DNA of 64,000 bases from Longimicrobium terrae (GTDB lineage Bacteria > Gemmatimonadota > Gemmatimonadetes > Longimicrobiales > Longimicrobiaceae). Below are positions 15,037 through 24,750 of the stretch, piece after piece. The notes under the pieces are model-generated. The model had not been told where the DNA came from and did no database searches. It was given only the letters and a program-made list of their open reading frames with translations. The stretch is from positions 124,001 through 188,000 of the forward strand of contig NZ_JACHIA010000007.1 in the NCBI RefSeq assembly GCF_014202995.1, in the 5' to 3' direction. A program made the position numbers and the translations under genes. Numbering within the stretch: position 1 is the stretch's first letter; each line of letters opens with the position of its first letter.

Positions 15037-16677
15037 TTACTTCTCGGACAGCCCGGACGGATACTCGTCCTGAACGGCGGTGGCGGGGCTTTCTTCCGCC
15101 GCCCCGACATCGATCGTCGCGCTGCCCGGATTGATGGCGGGCCCGCCAATGCAGCCGTTGACGGAAGCCGGCTGCCGCGGACGCGCCGGCATGGGCGAAT
15201 CCGCGGCCGGCGTGGTGATGGGCGGCACGGCGGCGCCGGCCGGCGTCATCTTGGGCGCCAGACCTCCGCCCGCGGCAAACACGTCGCGGGCAATGCGCAG
15301 CCCCAGCCCCACCCCGCCGATGTTCTCGTTGGCGAAGCTGGGCTGCAGATTCCCGTCCGCGTCGGCCACGAAGTCGTACGCGTCAAAGATCCAGTGCACG
15401 CCCAGCAGCACGCGGCTGGCGGCGTTCTCCACGATCATCTCCCACAGCCCGCCGGGGAACGGGTGCGTGTAGCGCGGCCGCACCGTTCCGTCGTTGTCCT
15501 GATTGCGCCCGTTGAACTCGTCGGACACAAAGGTGCCGGGGAAGAGCGCGTCCGGGTTCTTGTCGCCCGGCGCGATGCCGTAGAACATGCGCGTGACGTG
15601 CAGGGCCGCCGCGCCAAAGGTGGCGTGCCCCGACGGATACGCGGGAAAGTTGGGGGTGAAGTTCTTGACGCCCGGTGCGTTGGTGCTGGGCGCACCCTGC
15701 GGCAGCCAGCCCGGATCGCCGTCGTCAAAGTTCACCGCCACCGGGTACGGCGCGGCCGGCCCCAGGTTCTCATCGTGCTCGCGGATTCCCACCACGGGGC
15801 GCCAGAAGTCGTGGCAGTACTTGGCCTCCCACGCCAGGATGCCCGCGTCGCCCATGGCCGCGTTCACAAAGGCGAACAGCCGGGCGTTGTCGCCTTCCGT
15901 GTTGCCCTTCTGAAACGCCACCTGGCGGATGATCTGGTTGTACAGCCGCGGCGGCGTGCCCAGGCGAATGGAGCCGTCGTACGCCCAGAAGATGCCGTCC
16001 GCCGTCTCCCGGGGGGTTCGGCGCTCGCTGGCGAGCGCGTTGGGGAGCGCGGCCGTGAGATCGGTGCGAATGCCCCGGATGCGCACGTCCCGCAGGGCCT
16101 GCAGGTACTGCGGACTGGTGCCGCCGGCGAAGGGCGGAGGCGTGAGCCCGTGGCGCGTGGTGATGGCGAAGCCCCGGGTCTGCGCGCCGTAGAAGGGCGC
16201 GTGAAAGCCCTGCCCCGGGTTGTCGGGATCCGCGCGGTGCCGGCCGCGGTTGGTGGAGGTACGGTACCCGGCGTCGCGGGCGTCCATGTCGTTGGCGCGG
16301 GCGGCCAGGACCGCGTTGCCCACCACGCGCCCGAACGTGAAGCTCGGGATGGTGAAATCGAACGGGAAGAGCTGCGAGTTGAAGAAGTCCACCTGGGTCG
16401 GATACAGCGCCGAGAGCGTCTGGTGCGCGGCGCCGGCGACAGCGTCCCGCGCCGAAAGCGCGGGCGGGGCCACGGGAGGCGGCGGCGCGGGGTTCAGGTA
16501 GCGCGGAAAGCCCGCGCCGCCCACGATGCCGGCGTATGCGTCGTACATGGCCAGGTGCACGATGGCCAGCGCACGCGAGGAAAGCGTGGGTCCGTTCTGT
16601 TCGCGCTTGTCGGGGTCGGTGTGGCTGACCCGGTTGGCTTCGAGCGCGACGCCGTTCCAGAAGAGGATCGAGTCCAT
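15037..16677 (-). CDS. Vanadium-dependent haloperoxidase
   Basis: 546 residues. All residues that hold vanadate in this family are present: Lys286 and Arg293 in 'KYCHDFWRP', Ser349-Gly-His351 in 'YPSGHATFG', and Arg422 and His428 in 'SRVLLGVHWIFDA'. The N terminus 'ILFWNGVALEANRVSHTD' is typical of bacterial members of the family. These enzymes use H2O2 to oxidise halide to hypohalous acid; bacterial members also serve natural-product or defensive roles. There is no evident signal peptide. The C-terminal ~70 residues are Pro/Ala-rich and poorly structured. ATG at 16677 follows AAAGGAA. It is a single gene with a minus-strand promoter at 16927-16955 and a 250-nt leader, flanked by the 14669/17158 repeat pair, which may hint at gain by recombination (inference). 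Confidence 0.92.
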   Translation of the reverse strand: MDSILFWNGVALEANRVSHTDPDKREQNGPTLSSRALAIVHLAMYDAYAGIVGGAGFPRYLNPAPPPPVAPPALSARDAVAGAAHQTLSALYPTQVDFFNSQLFPFDFTIPSFTFGRVVGNAVLAARANDMDARDAGYRTSTNRGRHRADPDNPGQGFHAPFYGAQTRGFAITTRHGLTPPPFAGGTSPQYLQALRDVRIRGIRTDLTAALPNALASERRTPRETADGIFWAYDGSIRLGTPPRLYNQIIRQVAFQKGNTEGDNARLFAFVNAAMGDAGILAWEAKYCHDFWRPVVGIREHDENLGPAAPYPVAVNFDDGDPGWLPQGAPSTNAPGVKNFTPNFPAYPSGHATFGAAALHVTRMFYGIAPGDKNPDALFPGTFVSDEFNGRNQDNDGTVRPRYTHPFPGGLWEMIVENAASRVLLGVHWIFDAYDFVADADGNLQPSFANENIGGVGLGLRIARDVFAAGGGLAPKMTPAGAAVPPITTPAADSPMPARPRQPASVNGCIGGPAINPGSATIDVGAAEESPATAVQDEYPSGLSEK

Positions 16678-16926
16678 GGTACGGTGTTCCTTTCCATGAG
16701 GGGAAATCAAACCGTGCTGCTGCATCGGACACGAACGGGCGGAACCGGTGACGACGTGGAACGGGGTGGGAGGATGCGGATCTCTCGCGAGCCCCGCCGT
16801 CCATCGACCGTGATCGACAGAACAGGCGGGACTACGGATTCGGGTAGGCTGGTCGTCATCCCCCTCCCCGCCGGGCGAGCGTGCGAGTTTCGCCGGAGGA
16901 GGAACTACAGCCAGGATCACACCCGA

Positions 16927-16968
16927 ATGTTAACCGAAGACAATCCACCCTACAAGACAATTATTGTA
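16927..16968 (-). promoter_or_regulatory. Promoter and inverted-repeat operator for the haloperoxidase gene
   Basis: On the minus strand TTGTAG (16950-16955), 17-bp spacer, TAACAT (16927-16932). Directly upstream of the -35 is the inverted repeat ACAATTATTGT (16957-16967), a possible regulator site. The stretch is clearly AT-richer than its surroundings. Confidence 0.5.
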
Positions 16969-17157
16969 CTCGTTGAAGAGTGCCCCGATATCGGCCATGT
17001 CCCCTCGTCCGCGTGCTGGCGCGAAGGGGTAAACTGATGCAGGAAAACGCCATCCGAAGCAGGCAGACCAAAGCCGCAGGGAGGAGGAGTATCAGAGAGG
17101 ATGATCCGGCAGATCAGGATAAGCCGGTTTTCGAGATGACGGTGACGTGCCGGACAC

Positions 17158-17305
17158 GTTGCGAGCCTCGCCGCGCGGACGGGGAGGACGGTGCCGCGGG
17201 TTGCGCTCGCGCTGAGTTCATCCGCGTTTTCGGGGAGAGACCTATCCCGCCATCCCGCGCGTGGCCGGCCCACGCTCTACCCGCCGCGCGTCTGTTGGCG
17301 GAGCA
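17158..17305. repeat. Diverged ~150 bp repeat, right copy
   Basis: Same-orientation partner of 14669-14816. The 16678-17607 interval holds this repeat and two promoters, and no supported gene. Confidence 0.7.
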
Positions 17306-17502
17306 TGGGCCAAGCGAGTGTGGGCGATGAGAAGGAGGACGCGTTTTGCGGGAGAAGCGGCGGATGACCGTTTGTCGTGTATGGCGGATACTGATCGAAC
17401 CGATCCGGAAGAGCCCGGGAGGCAGACGTTCCGCCGCTGGCGGCTACCGATCGGCTGTCCGGAGTTCGTCGAACGGGCGTTCGGAAACGCGGGTGAATCC
17501 GG

Positions 17503-17531
17503 TTGACACCCCACCGCCGCGCGGGTAGCTT
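17503..17531 (+). promoter_or_regulatory. Sigma70-type promoter of the molybdenum hydroxylase operon
   Basis: TTGACA, 17-bp spacer, TAGCTT, ending 77 bp before the ATG at 17608. Perfect -35 hexamer. Confidence 0.75.
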
Positions 17532-17607
17532 CCGGCGCTGGCAACCCCGCGCCAATGCGGCGTTTCCGTGCCTCGTCATCCCCCACGTCCCCGCGCCGAT
17601 TCCGCCC

Positions 17608-18101
<494 letters not shown>

Positions 18102-18105
<4 letters not shown>

Positions 18106-20606
18106 GTGCGGAACGGCAGGAGTTCGAGAGCGCCCGCGGCGGCGTTCCGCTGAACGAGCCCGAGGTGGCCGAGCGCGGCACGCCCGTGGTGGACCACGCC
18201 CCGTCGCACGCGGGCGAGCCCATTCCCATGCACGGCAGCCGCGAAGAGCGCGCCGGCCCCTACAACGTCATCGGCCAGCGGCAGCGCAAGACGGACGGGC
18301 TGGAAAAATCCACCGGCCGCGCGCGCTACACGGACGACCTGACGCTGCCGGGAATGCTGCACGGCAAGATCCTGCGTTCCCCGCATCCGCACGCGCGCAT
18401 CCTCTCCATCGACACGACCGCGGCGCTGGCCCTGCCCGGCGTGCACGCAGTGGTGACGGGAGACGAGATGCCCATCCCCTTTGGCATCATCGTCTGGACG
18501 CCGGACGAGAACGCGCTGGCCGTCGACAAGGTGCGCTACATCGGCGACGCGGTGGCGGCGGTGGCCGCGGCGGACGAGGACACGGCCGGGCGCGCCATCG
18601 AGCTGATCCGCGTGGAGTACGAGGTGCTGGACGCCGTCTTCGACGCGGAAGAGGCCGCGCGCAGCACGGACGTGCAGATTCACGAGGCCAAGAAGGCCGG
18701 CCACAACGGTAACATCAGCAAGATCGTCAAGCTGGAGTTCGGCGATGTGGAACCGGGCTTGGCCGAATCGGACGTGGTCATCGAAGGCGAGTACTACTTC
18801 GAGGGCACCACGCACACGCCCATCGAGCCGCACTGCGCCATCGGCCAGTGGGAGCAGGGCGGCGCGGCGGAAGGCCGGCTGACCGTCTGGTCATCCACCC
18901 AGGTGCCGCACTACCTGCACCGCGAACTGGCCAAGGTGCTGGAGATCGACCCGGCCCGGGTGCGCGTCATTCAACCGCACGTCGGTGGCGGATTCGGGGG
19001 AAAGAGCGAGCCGTTCGACCTGGAGTTCTGCGTCGCCAAGCTGGCGATGAAGACGGGGCGCCCTGTAAAGATTCTGTACACGCGCGAAGAGGTGTTCTAC
19101 GCCCACCGCGGCCGCCACCCATTCCACATGAAGTACCGCGTGGGCGCCACGGCGGACGGCAAGCTCAAGGCGGTGGATGCCAGAACGCTGCTGGACGGCG
19201 GCGCGTACTCGTCGTTCGGCCTGGTGACCACGTACTACAGCGGCCAGCTGCTCGCCGCGCCGTACGAGATTCCGGCCTACCGCTTCAACAGCACGCGCGT
19301 GTTCACCAACAAGCCGGCGTGCGGCCCCAAGCGCGGCCACGGCAGCGTGCAGCCGCGCTTCGCCTTTGAGGTCACGCTCGACAAGCTGGCCGTGCAGCTG
19401 GGCATCGACCCCATCGAACTGCGCCGCCGCAACTTCATGGGCAGCTTCAGGCGCACGGTGAACGAGCTTCGCGTGACGTCAAACGGGTTCATGGAGTGCC
19501 TGGACGCCGTAGAAGCCGCCAGCGGATGGAAGGAGAAGCGATCGAAGATGGGCTACGGGCGCGGGCTGGGCGTGGCGGGATCCTGCTACATCAGCGGCAC
19601 CAACTACCCCATCTACCCCAACCGGATGCCGCAGTCCGCGGTGCAGATCCAGGTGGACAGGTCGGGGCGCGTGGCCGTCTTCAGCGGCGCGTCGGACATT
19701 GGCCAGGGATCGACGTCGCTGGTGGCGTACATCGTCTGCGAGGAGCTGGGTGTTCCGCTGGACTATGTGCGCGTGCTGCCTTCGGATACGGACTTCACCC
19801 CGGTGGACCTGGGGAGCTACTCGTCGCGCGTGACCTTCATGCTGGGCAACGCCTGCGTGGACGCCGCGCGAAAGCTCAAGGCGCTGGTGCAGGACGCCGT
19901 GGGCGCGGAGTGGGACATTCCGCCCAGGCGCGTGCTGCTGGCCGGCGGACAGGCGATGGACGCGCTGGATACGGGACGCAACATGCCCATCGTCAAGGCG
20001 TTCAACCTGGCGGAATCGAAGCACGGCACGCTGGGCTCCGTCGGCTCGTACAATACGCCCAACGACGTGCACGGCGAGTACCGCGGCGGTACCATCGGCG
20101 CGTCGCCCGCCTACTCCTTTACCGCCCACGTGGCGGAGGTGGAGGTGGATGACGAGACGGGGTTCGTGGAGGTGAAAAAGATCTGGGTGGCGCACGACTG
20201 CGGGCGCGCCATCAATCCCACGATCGTCGAGGGGCAGATCGAGGGCTCGGCGTACATGGGATTCGCCGAGGCACTGATGGAGCAGAACATCTACAAGGAC
20301 GCGGACCACGGGCGCGCGGGGCTGCACAACGCGCCGTCGCTGCTGGACTACCGCATCCCGACGTCGGTGGACACGCCGGAGCTGCAGGCACTGATCGTGG
20401 AGTCCATCGATCCGGAAGGCCCGTACGGCGCCAAGGAGGCGGGAGAAGGACCTCTGCACCCGTCCATTCCCGCCATCGCCAACGCCATCTACGACGCAGT
20501 GGGCATCCGCATGGACCGGCTTCCGTTCTCGCCCCCGCTGGTGTGGCGCGCGCTGCGCGAGCGGGACGCGGCCGCCCGCGAGCCGGAACGCATGGCCGCG
20601 GACTGA
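18102..20606 (+). CDS. Molybdopterin-binding large subunit of a xanthine dehydrogenase-family hydroxylase
   Basis: 834 residues. N-terminal ~60 residues are an uncommon extension. Then come 'GRARYTDDLTLPGMLHGKIL' (start of the a/b hammerhead domain), 'PHVGGGFGGKSEPFD' (cofactor loop), 'GPKRGHGSVQPRFAFE', 'ASDIGQGSTSLVAYIV', and the C-terminal 'GPYGAKEAGEGPLHPSIPAI' with the catalytic Glu. The family hydroxylates purines, aldehydes, CO or aromatic acyl-CoAs at a Mo-pyranopterin site. The substrate is not clear; the active-site loop is not the CO-dehydrogenase AYRCSFR type. There is no FAD subunit beside it, so the acceptor must be a separate protein. No Mo-cofactor maturation gene is nearby. 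Confidence 0.92.
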
Positions 20607-20609
20607 ACC

Positions 20610-21602
20610 GTGAAACGCGCCCGGCTCTGGTGGCTCCTCGCCCTGGTGCCGGGCGTTCTTCTGGCATCTCCCCTGGCGTACCTTGCCTCCGTCCTGGCGA
20701 TGGACGTGGCGCGGGAACTCTGGCCGCCCTACGCGCCGTCGATTCAGCTGCTCGGCTGGGACTCCCGCGGCCGGCTCGTGTTCACCCACCAGGAATACTA
20801 CGCCTCGGCGTACGACAGCGGCTTCTTTCCGTGCGGAAACTCCGGGTTGTATGCCGTAACGGATTCCGGCCCCGTTGCTCTGGTGCACGGCGCGCCCTGG
20901 TGTTCGCGGTACCCGGCCCCGCGGGAGCGCCTGTCCTGGGCGCCGCGCGCGGTGGCGGACAGCTCCGCCGCAACCCTTTTCAGCCACCTGCGTGCCCCCG
21001 CGCTTTCGCCCGACGGCCTGAGCACGGTCGTCCGTGTCTTCTGCCCGCTGCAGCCCGGCGCGGCGAATCTTCCCGCCGGCTGCCCGGAGCAGGATGACCG
21101 GCTCCGCCTCGTCCCCGTTTCCGGAGGTGCCGGACGCGTGATCGGCGAGCGTGGCGACCGCAGCCCGGCCTGGTCCAACGATGGGCGCTGGATTCTGATC
21201 GCCGCGCGTCCACGAGTGAGGCCTTTGCAGCAGTTCGCGGTGCTGGATGCCGCCACCGGCCACCGGCGCGTCGTTGTTGATGGACGCGACCCCGCCTTGA
21301 GCGAGGATGGCCGCTGGATCGCGTTCATCCGCACGGAGTACGGCGATGCGGAATACCGGCATTCACTGCGTTGCGTCCGAGCGGACGGAACGGGAGAGCG
21401 CGTGCTCTTCACGGCGGCCAGCCATCGCCGGCTCATCGACACGTATTCTCCTCCGGACGACTATCCGGCCAATCCGGTGTGGTCGCCCGACGGCCGCTTC
21501 ATCGCGTTTCTACGCACGGTGCGCGGCAAGCGCGAGATCTGGCGCGTGAACGCGGACGGCACCGGCCTGCGCCGCGTAACCGGCGCGATTCCCCCCGCCT
21601 GA
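20610..21602 (+). CDS. Membrane-anchored WD40-like (PD40/TolB-type) beta-propeller protein
   Basis: 330 residues from a GTG at 20610, 3 bp after the previous stop. Residues 7-30 are a hydrophobic signal or anchor. The rest has PD40-type propeller blades: 'APALSPDGLSTVV', 'SPAWSNDGRWILIAARP', 'DPALSEDGRWIAFIRTE' and 'NPVWSPDGRFIAFLRTV...EIWRVNADGTGLRRVTG'. TolB-like propellers mediate protein contacts on the periplasmic side. Its tight spacing to the hydroxylase genes could mean co-transcription, but no functional link is known. Confidence 0.8.
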   Translation: MKRARLWWLLALVPGVLLASPLAYLASVLAMDVARELWPPYAPSIQLLGWDSRGRLVFTHQEYYASAYDSGFFPCGNSGLYAVTDSGPVALVHGAPWCSRYPAPRERLSWAPRAVADSSAATLFSHLRAPALSPDGLSTVVRVFCPLQPGAANLPAGCPEQDDRLRLVPVSGGAGRVIGERGDRSPAWSNDGRWILIAARPRVRPLQQFAVLDAATGHRRVVVDGRDPALSEDGRWIAFIRTEYGDAEYRHSLRCVRADGTGERVLFTAASHRRLIDTYSPPDDYPANPVWSPDGRFIAFLRTVRGKREIWRVNADGTGLRRVTGAIPPA

Positions 21603-21841
21603 CTCGTTCCGCGCTCCCGCTCCATCGCACGCCGCCGCACCTCTCCCGGCGGTCTGTCCTGACGCTTCTCCCCAACGCGGAGAACCCGGCACATCACTCT
21701 TTCAGCCACGCAGGCGTTTGCGCTTTTCCGGACTTCCTGCCGGCGTGCGTATGCAGCCGCGTGCGGACCGACGCGCGGTGGATGTGGGATGGAGGATGAA
21801 CGGCTTCCCGTTGCTCCTGCATCCGGAGAGCGGTGCGCCAA

Positions 21842-22885
21842 TCAGCCCGGGAGAACCGCGAGCGTCGTGGGATGCAGGCCGCGCCAGCCGCCGCGTGTCG
21901 TCAGCCGGACCCAGGCAGCGGCGCCGCGCTCCCTGGCAAAGAGGCCGAGATTTGACAGCGCGAACCAGCGCCCCGGACGGGAAGGGTCGGCGGCGAGCAC
22001 CGGAATGAGGCTGTGCTCGCTCGGAAACCCCTCCGCGTCTTCCATCCAGCCGTCGCCTTTCCGGCACAGGATGGACGATCCGCCGGTGGAGTGCGCGCTC
22101 TGCGGGCCCCGCGATGCCGCCACGAGCATGTCATCCGGGTCCCCCGCGTTGATGGCGAGCCCGTACAGGTAGGGCACCGCCTCCAGGCCGCCGCCGAAGT
22201 ACTGCCAGCTTCCGCCATCGTCGCGGCTTTCGGCGAACGAGTGCCCGCGCGTGAACAGACCGTCGCCCAGCGCCGCGTACAGCCGGCCGGGTGCCAGCGG
22301 GTGCGTCATCAGCACGTGCGTGTCGATGGGGCTGCCGGGCACCCGGTCCTCGAACGTCCGCCCGTCACGGCTGCCGCGCAGCATGGCGCCGGCCTCGATC
22401 GCCACGTGGATGCGGCCGTCAGCGCCGTGCGCGATGCTCTGGACGTGGTGGGTACGGGGCCTCGGCGGGAATGCCCAGCCCCCGCGGGATGGCAGGTCCA
22501 GCAGCGACACGCATTCGAACGTCTCGCCGTGGTCGCCCGAACGGTACAGCCGGCTGGGCTCGGTGCCGACCCACACGGCATGGCGCCCGTCCGCCTCCGG
22601 CTGCGTGCTGACCGACACGAACGTGGTCTCGCGCGGTTCGATCGTGCCCGGCGTGGGCGCGGAGAAGTAATCCTGCGGCGTGCCGGCCGGAAGCCACGTT
22701 TCGCCGGCATCCTCGCTGCGCCAGAGGCCGCGGTCGTAGCTGGCGCAGTAGATGCGGGCCGGCTCGGCGGGATCGACCGCCAGCGACAGCGGCTGGATTC
22801 CGGGAAAGAGCATCCTGGGCGCGGCGCCGGTCCCGGAGTCGTACCCGAACAACCCGCTCCTGAATCCCATCAACAGTTTCGTCAT
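21842..22885 (-). CDS. BNR/Asp-box repeat beta-propeller protein
   Basis: 347 residues with at least four Asp-box motifs (S-x-D-x-G-x-x-W/F): 'SEDAGETW', 'SGDHGETF', 'SRDGRTF' and 'SRDDGGSW', spaced as in six- or seven-bladed sialidase/VPS10-like propellers. No signal peptide is visible, unlike most secreted exo-sialidases. The arginine triad of true sialidases cannot be recognised, so a glycosidase role is not supported. Proteins of this type are often annotated as exo-alpha-sialidase or WD40/YVTN/BNR repeat proteins without evidence of activity. ATG at 22885. It is convergent with the propeller gene at 20610; the 239 bp between them show nothing recognisable. Confidence 0.8.
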   Translation of the reverse strand: MTKLLMGFRSGLFGYDSGTGAAPRMLFPGIQPLSLAVDPAEPARIYCASYDRGLWRSEDAGETWLPAGTPQDYFSAPTPGTIEPRETTFVSVSTQPEADGRHAVWVGTEPSRLYRSGDHGETFECVSLLDLPSRGGWAFPPRPRTHHVQSIAHGADGRIHVAIEAGAMLRGSRDGRTFEDRVPGSPIDTHVLMTHPLAPGRLYAALGDGLFTRGHSFAESRDDGGSWQYFGGGLEAVPYLYGLAINAGDPDDMLVAASRGPQSAHSTGGSSILCRKGDGWMEDAEGFPSEHSLIPVLAADPSRPGRWFALSNLGLFARERGAAAWVRLTTRGGWRGLHPTTLAVLPG

Positions 22886-23074
22886 CGCGATCGCGTCGTC
22901 CGTCGGTGGGCGGGCAGGGATCAGGAGTCAGCAGCGGCAATCGCCCGAGCGACTCTCACGGCTTGATCGATCGCAAGTATGCCGCCCGCCTCCCTATCGG
23001 TCTTCTCAGTCCGCCGATCTCGGCCCCGCGCGCCGGAGGACGCACCGTGGCGGGTGAACGCAGACTTCCCCCGG

Positions 23075-23191
23075 TCACGGCGGATGATCAGTGCGCTCGC
23101 CCAGCCCATGGTCGTACGCCTCGCGCGGCCCGATCCATGCGTCCAGTTTGCAATCGGTGATCCGCCGGTCGCGATCCGGTACGGTGATCCA
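23075..23191 (-). pseudogene. Possible remnant of a ClpP-like serine peptidase C terminus
   Basis: A 38-codon open stretch between two stops on the minus strand reads 'RRITDCKLDAWIGPREAYDH' followed by 'GLGERTDHPP'. The pattern D-x-W-I-x-x-x-E-A-x-x-x-G-L resembles the conserved C-terminal segment of ClpP and SDH-type Clp relatives (D-x-x-x-x-A-x-E-A-x-x-Y-G-L-I-D). No N-terminal part with the catalytic Ser or His is present, and there is no start codon. Short length makes chance similarity possible. The rest of 22886-23200 shows nothing recognisable. Confidence 0.3.
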
Positions 23192-23200
23192 TCGTTACCC

Positions 23201-23342
23201 GCCACAGGTGATCCGCAAGTCCCATCTGTGGCTGATCTTACGCCGTTGCCAGTCTCTGTCCGCAGTGTTAGCGTTGGATCATCGGCCGGTGATCTGGCGC
23301 CGCACTTCATCTCTGGTCCAGGCCGAACGTGAAAGGAGCCCC
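23201..23342 (+). promoter_or_regulatory. Uma2 leader module, copy 1 (hairpin, promoter, RBS)
   Basis: Hairpin GCCACAG (23201-23207)/CTGTGGC (23226-23232), then TTGCCA (23246-23251), 17-bp spacer, TAGCGT (23269-23274), a GATCA...TGATC mini-stem in the leader and GAAAGGAG before the ATG. The same module precedes the other three Uma2 genes. Confidence 0.8.
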
Positions 23343-23900
23343 ATGACGACGTCATCCCTGGAGCGCGAGGCAAGCCTTGAGGACCTGCTGGCGTACGACG
23401 GGCGTGCCGAACTCATCGATGGAGAGATCGTCCCGATGAGCCCTACCGGACACAGCCCCGTAAAAGCCGCCCTGCGCATCGGGAGCGCGCTGGACCACTG
23501 GGAGCGCGCCCACGGCGGTGGCTACGGATACGGGGATGGCGGATCGTTTCTGATCCACACGCCGCGGCAGCAGGTGCTTTCTCCAGATGCCGCATGGTGG
23601 ACCGGCACGCCGGACGAGCACGCGCCCGTCATCCGTGGCGCGCCCGTATTTGTGGTAGAAGTACGAAGCACGACGGACTACGGCCCCTCGGCCGAGCGGG
23701 CCATGCAGCGCAAGCGGGATCTGTGGTTCGCAGCCGGCGTGCAGGTGCTCTGGGATGTGGATGTGCTGCGCCAGCACACCATCCGCGTCTTTCGCGCGGA
23801 CGCGTCCGAGTCGCCGGTGACCGTCCGCCGCGGCGAGGTCGCGGACGCGGAACCCGCCGTCCCCGGCTGGCGCTTCGCCGTGGACGACCTGTTCGTCTGA
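23343..23900 (+). CDS. Uma2-family (DUF820) putative PD-(D/E)XK protein, paralogue 1
   Basis: 185 residues. Typical Uma2 layout: N-terminal 'TLEDLL..DGRAELIDGEIV' strand region, 'MSPTGHSP', the putative active-site Asp in 'SPDAAW' (82), 'VFVVEVRS' with Glu106, a Lys/Arg-rich helix 'MQRKRDLWFAAGV', and 'VLWDVD' near 136-140. These positions match the PD-(D/E)XK nuclease fold described for DUF820, but nuclease activity is not proven for the family and Arg108 stands where a Lys is expected. Paralogues 1 and 2 are nearly identical from residue 60 on but differ at residues ~37-56. It is the first of four tandem genes, each with its own promoter. Confidence 0.85.
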   Translation: MTTSSLEREASLEDLLAYDGRAELIDGEIVPMSPTGHSPVKAALRIGSALDHWERAHGGGYGYGDGGSFLIHTPRQQVLSPDAAWWTGTPDEHAPVIRGAPVFVVEVRSTTDYGPSAERAMQRKRDLWFAAGVQVLWDVDVLRQHTIRVFRADASESPVTVRRGEVADAEPAVPGWRFAVDDLFV

Positions 23901-23912
23901 TCTACACGGAGG

Positions 23913-24056
23913 CCGCCACGGATGTGCGCTAAGTGCCACGTGTGGCGGGTTTTACGCCGTTGCCAGTCTTTGTCCGCAGTGTTAGCGTTGGATCATCGGC
24001 CGGTGATCTGGCGCCGCACCTCATCTCTGATCCAGGCCGAACGTGAAAGGAGTCAT
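23913..24056 (+). promoter_or_regulatory. Uma2 leader module, copy 2
   Basis: Hairpin CCGCCAC (23913-23919)/GTGGCGG (23942-23948) followed by GTTTTA, which could end transcription of paralogue 1; then TTGCCA (23960-23965), 17-bp spacer, TAGCGT (23983-23988) and GAAAGGAG. From the promoter onward it is almost base-for-base identical to copy 1. Confidence 0.85.
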
Positions 24057-24614
24057 ATGACGACGTCATCCCTGGAGCGAGAGGCGACGCTTGAAGACCT
24101 GCTGGAGTTCGACGGCCGGGCCGAACTCATCAATGGTGAGATCGTCCCCATGAGCCCGACAGGACACACTCCTGTTTCGGCGGCGGCGCAGGTTACGGCC
24201 TCCCTGGTGATGTGGGCCCGTGCCCATGGTGGCGGATACGCCTACGGCGATGGCGGATCGTTTCTGATCCGCACGCCGCGGCAGCAGGTGCTTTCCCCTG
24301 ATGCCGCATGGTGGGTCGGCACGCCGGACGAGCACGCGCCCGTCATCCGTGGCGCGCCCGTATTTGTGGTAGAAGTACGAAGCACGACGGACTACGGCCC
24401 CTCGGCCGAGCGGGCCATGCAGCGCAAGCGGGATCTGTGGTTCGCGGCCGGTGTGCAGGTGCTCTGGGATGTAGACGTGCTCCGCCAGCAGACCATCCGC
24501 GTCTATCGCGCGGACGCGCCCGAGTCGCCGGCCACCGTCCGCCGCGGCGAGGTCGCGGATGCGGAACCCGCCGTCCCCGGCTGGCGATTCGCCGTGGCCG
24601 ACCTGTTCGTCTGA
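24057..24614 (+). CDS. Uma2-family putative PD-(D/E)XK protein, paralogue 2
   Basis: 185 residues, same length and motifs as paralogue 1 (Asp in 'SPDAAW', 'VFVVEVRS', 'LWFAAGVQVLWDVD'). DNA identity to paralogue 1 is very high over the last two thirds, where a long run through 'GTPDEHAPVIRGAPVFVVEV' is unchanged, while residues 38-55 ('TPVSAAAQVTASLVMWAR') have been replaced. That mosaic suggests recent duplication or gene conversion with local diversification. ATG follows AAAGGAGTCAT. No neighbour gives a functional hint apart from the other paralogues. Confidence 0.85.
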   Translation: MTTSSLEREATLEDLLEFDGRAELINGEIVPMSPTGHTPVSAAAQVTASLVMWARAHGGGYAYGDGGSFLIRTPRQQVLSPDAAWWVGTPDEHAPVIRGAPVFVVEVRSTTDYGPSAERAMQRKRDLWFAAGVQVLWDVDVLRQQTIRVYRADAPESPATVRRGEVADAEPAVPGWRFAVADLFV

Positions 24615-24623
24615 TCAACACAG

Positions 24624-24750
24624 AATCCGCCACGGATGTGCGCCAAGTGCCACGTGTAGCGGATTTTACGCCATTGTCACACCCCGTCCGGTCCGTTAGC
24701 ATTGCTCATCGGCCGGAATTCTCTTCTGCGCCGAACGCCAAAGGAGTGAG
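24624..24750 (+). promoter_or_regulatory. Uma2 leader module, copy 3
   Basis: Hairpin AATCCGC (24624-24630)/GCGGATT (24659-24665), where bases that differ from copies 2 and 4 change on both arms; then TTGTCA (24674-24679), 17-bp spacer, TAGCAT (24697-24702) and AAAGGAG. Confidence 0.85.

Noticed and set aside
21842-22885. Secreted sialidase
   Set aside because: Asp boxes show a propeller fold only; no signal peptide or recognisable arginine triad and catalytic Tyr/Glu pair.
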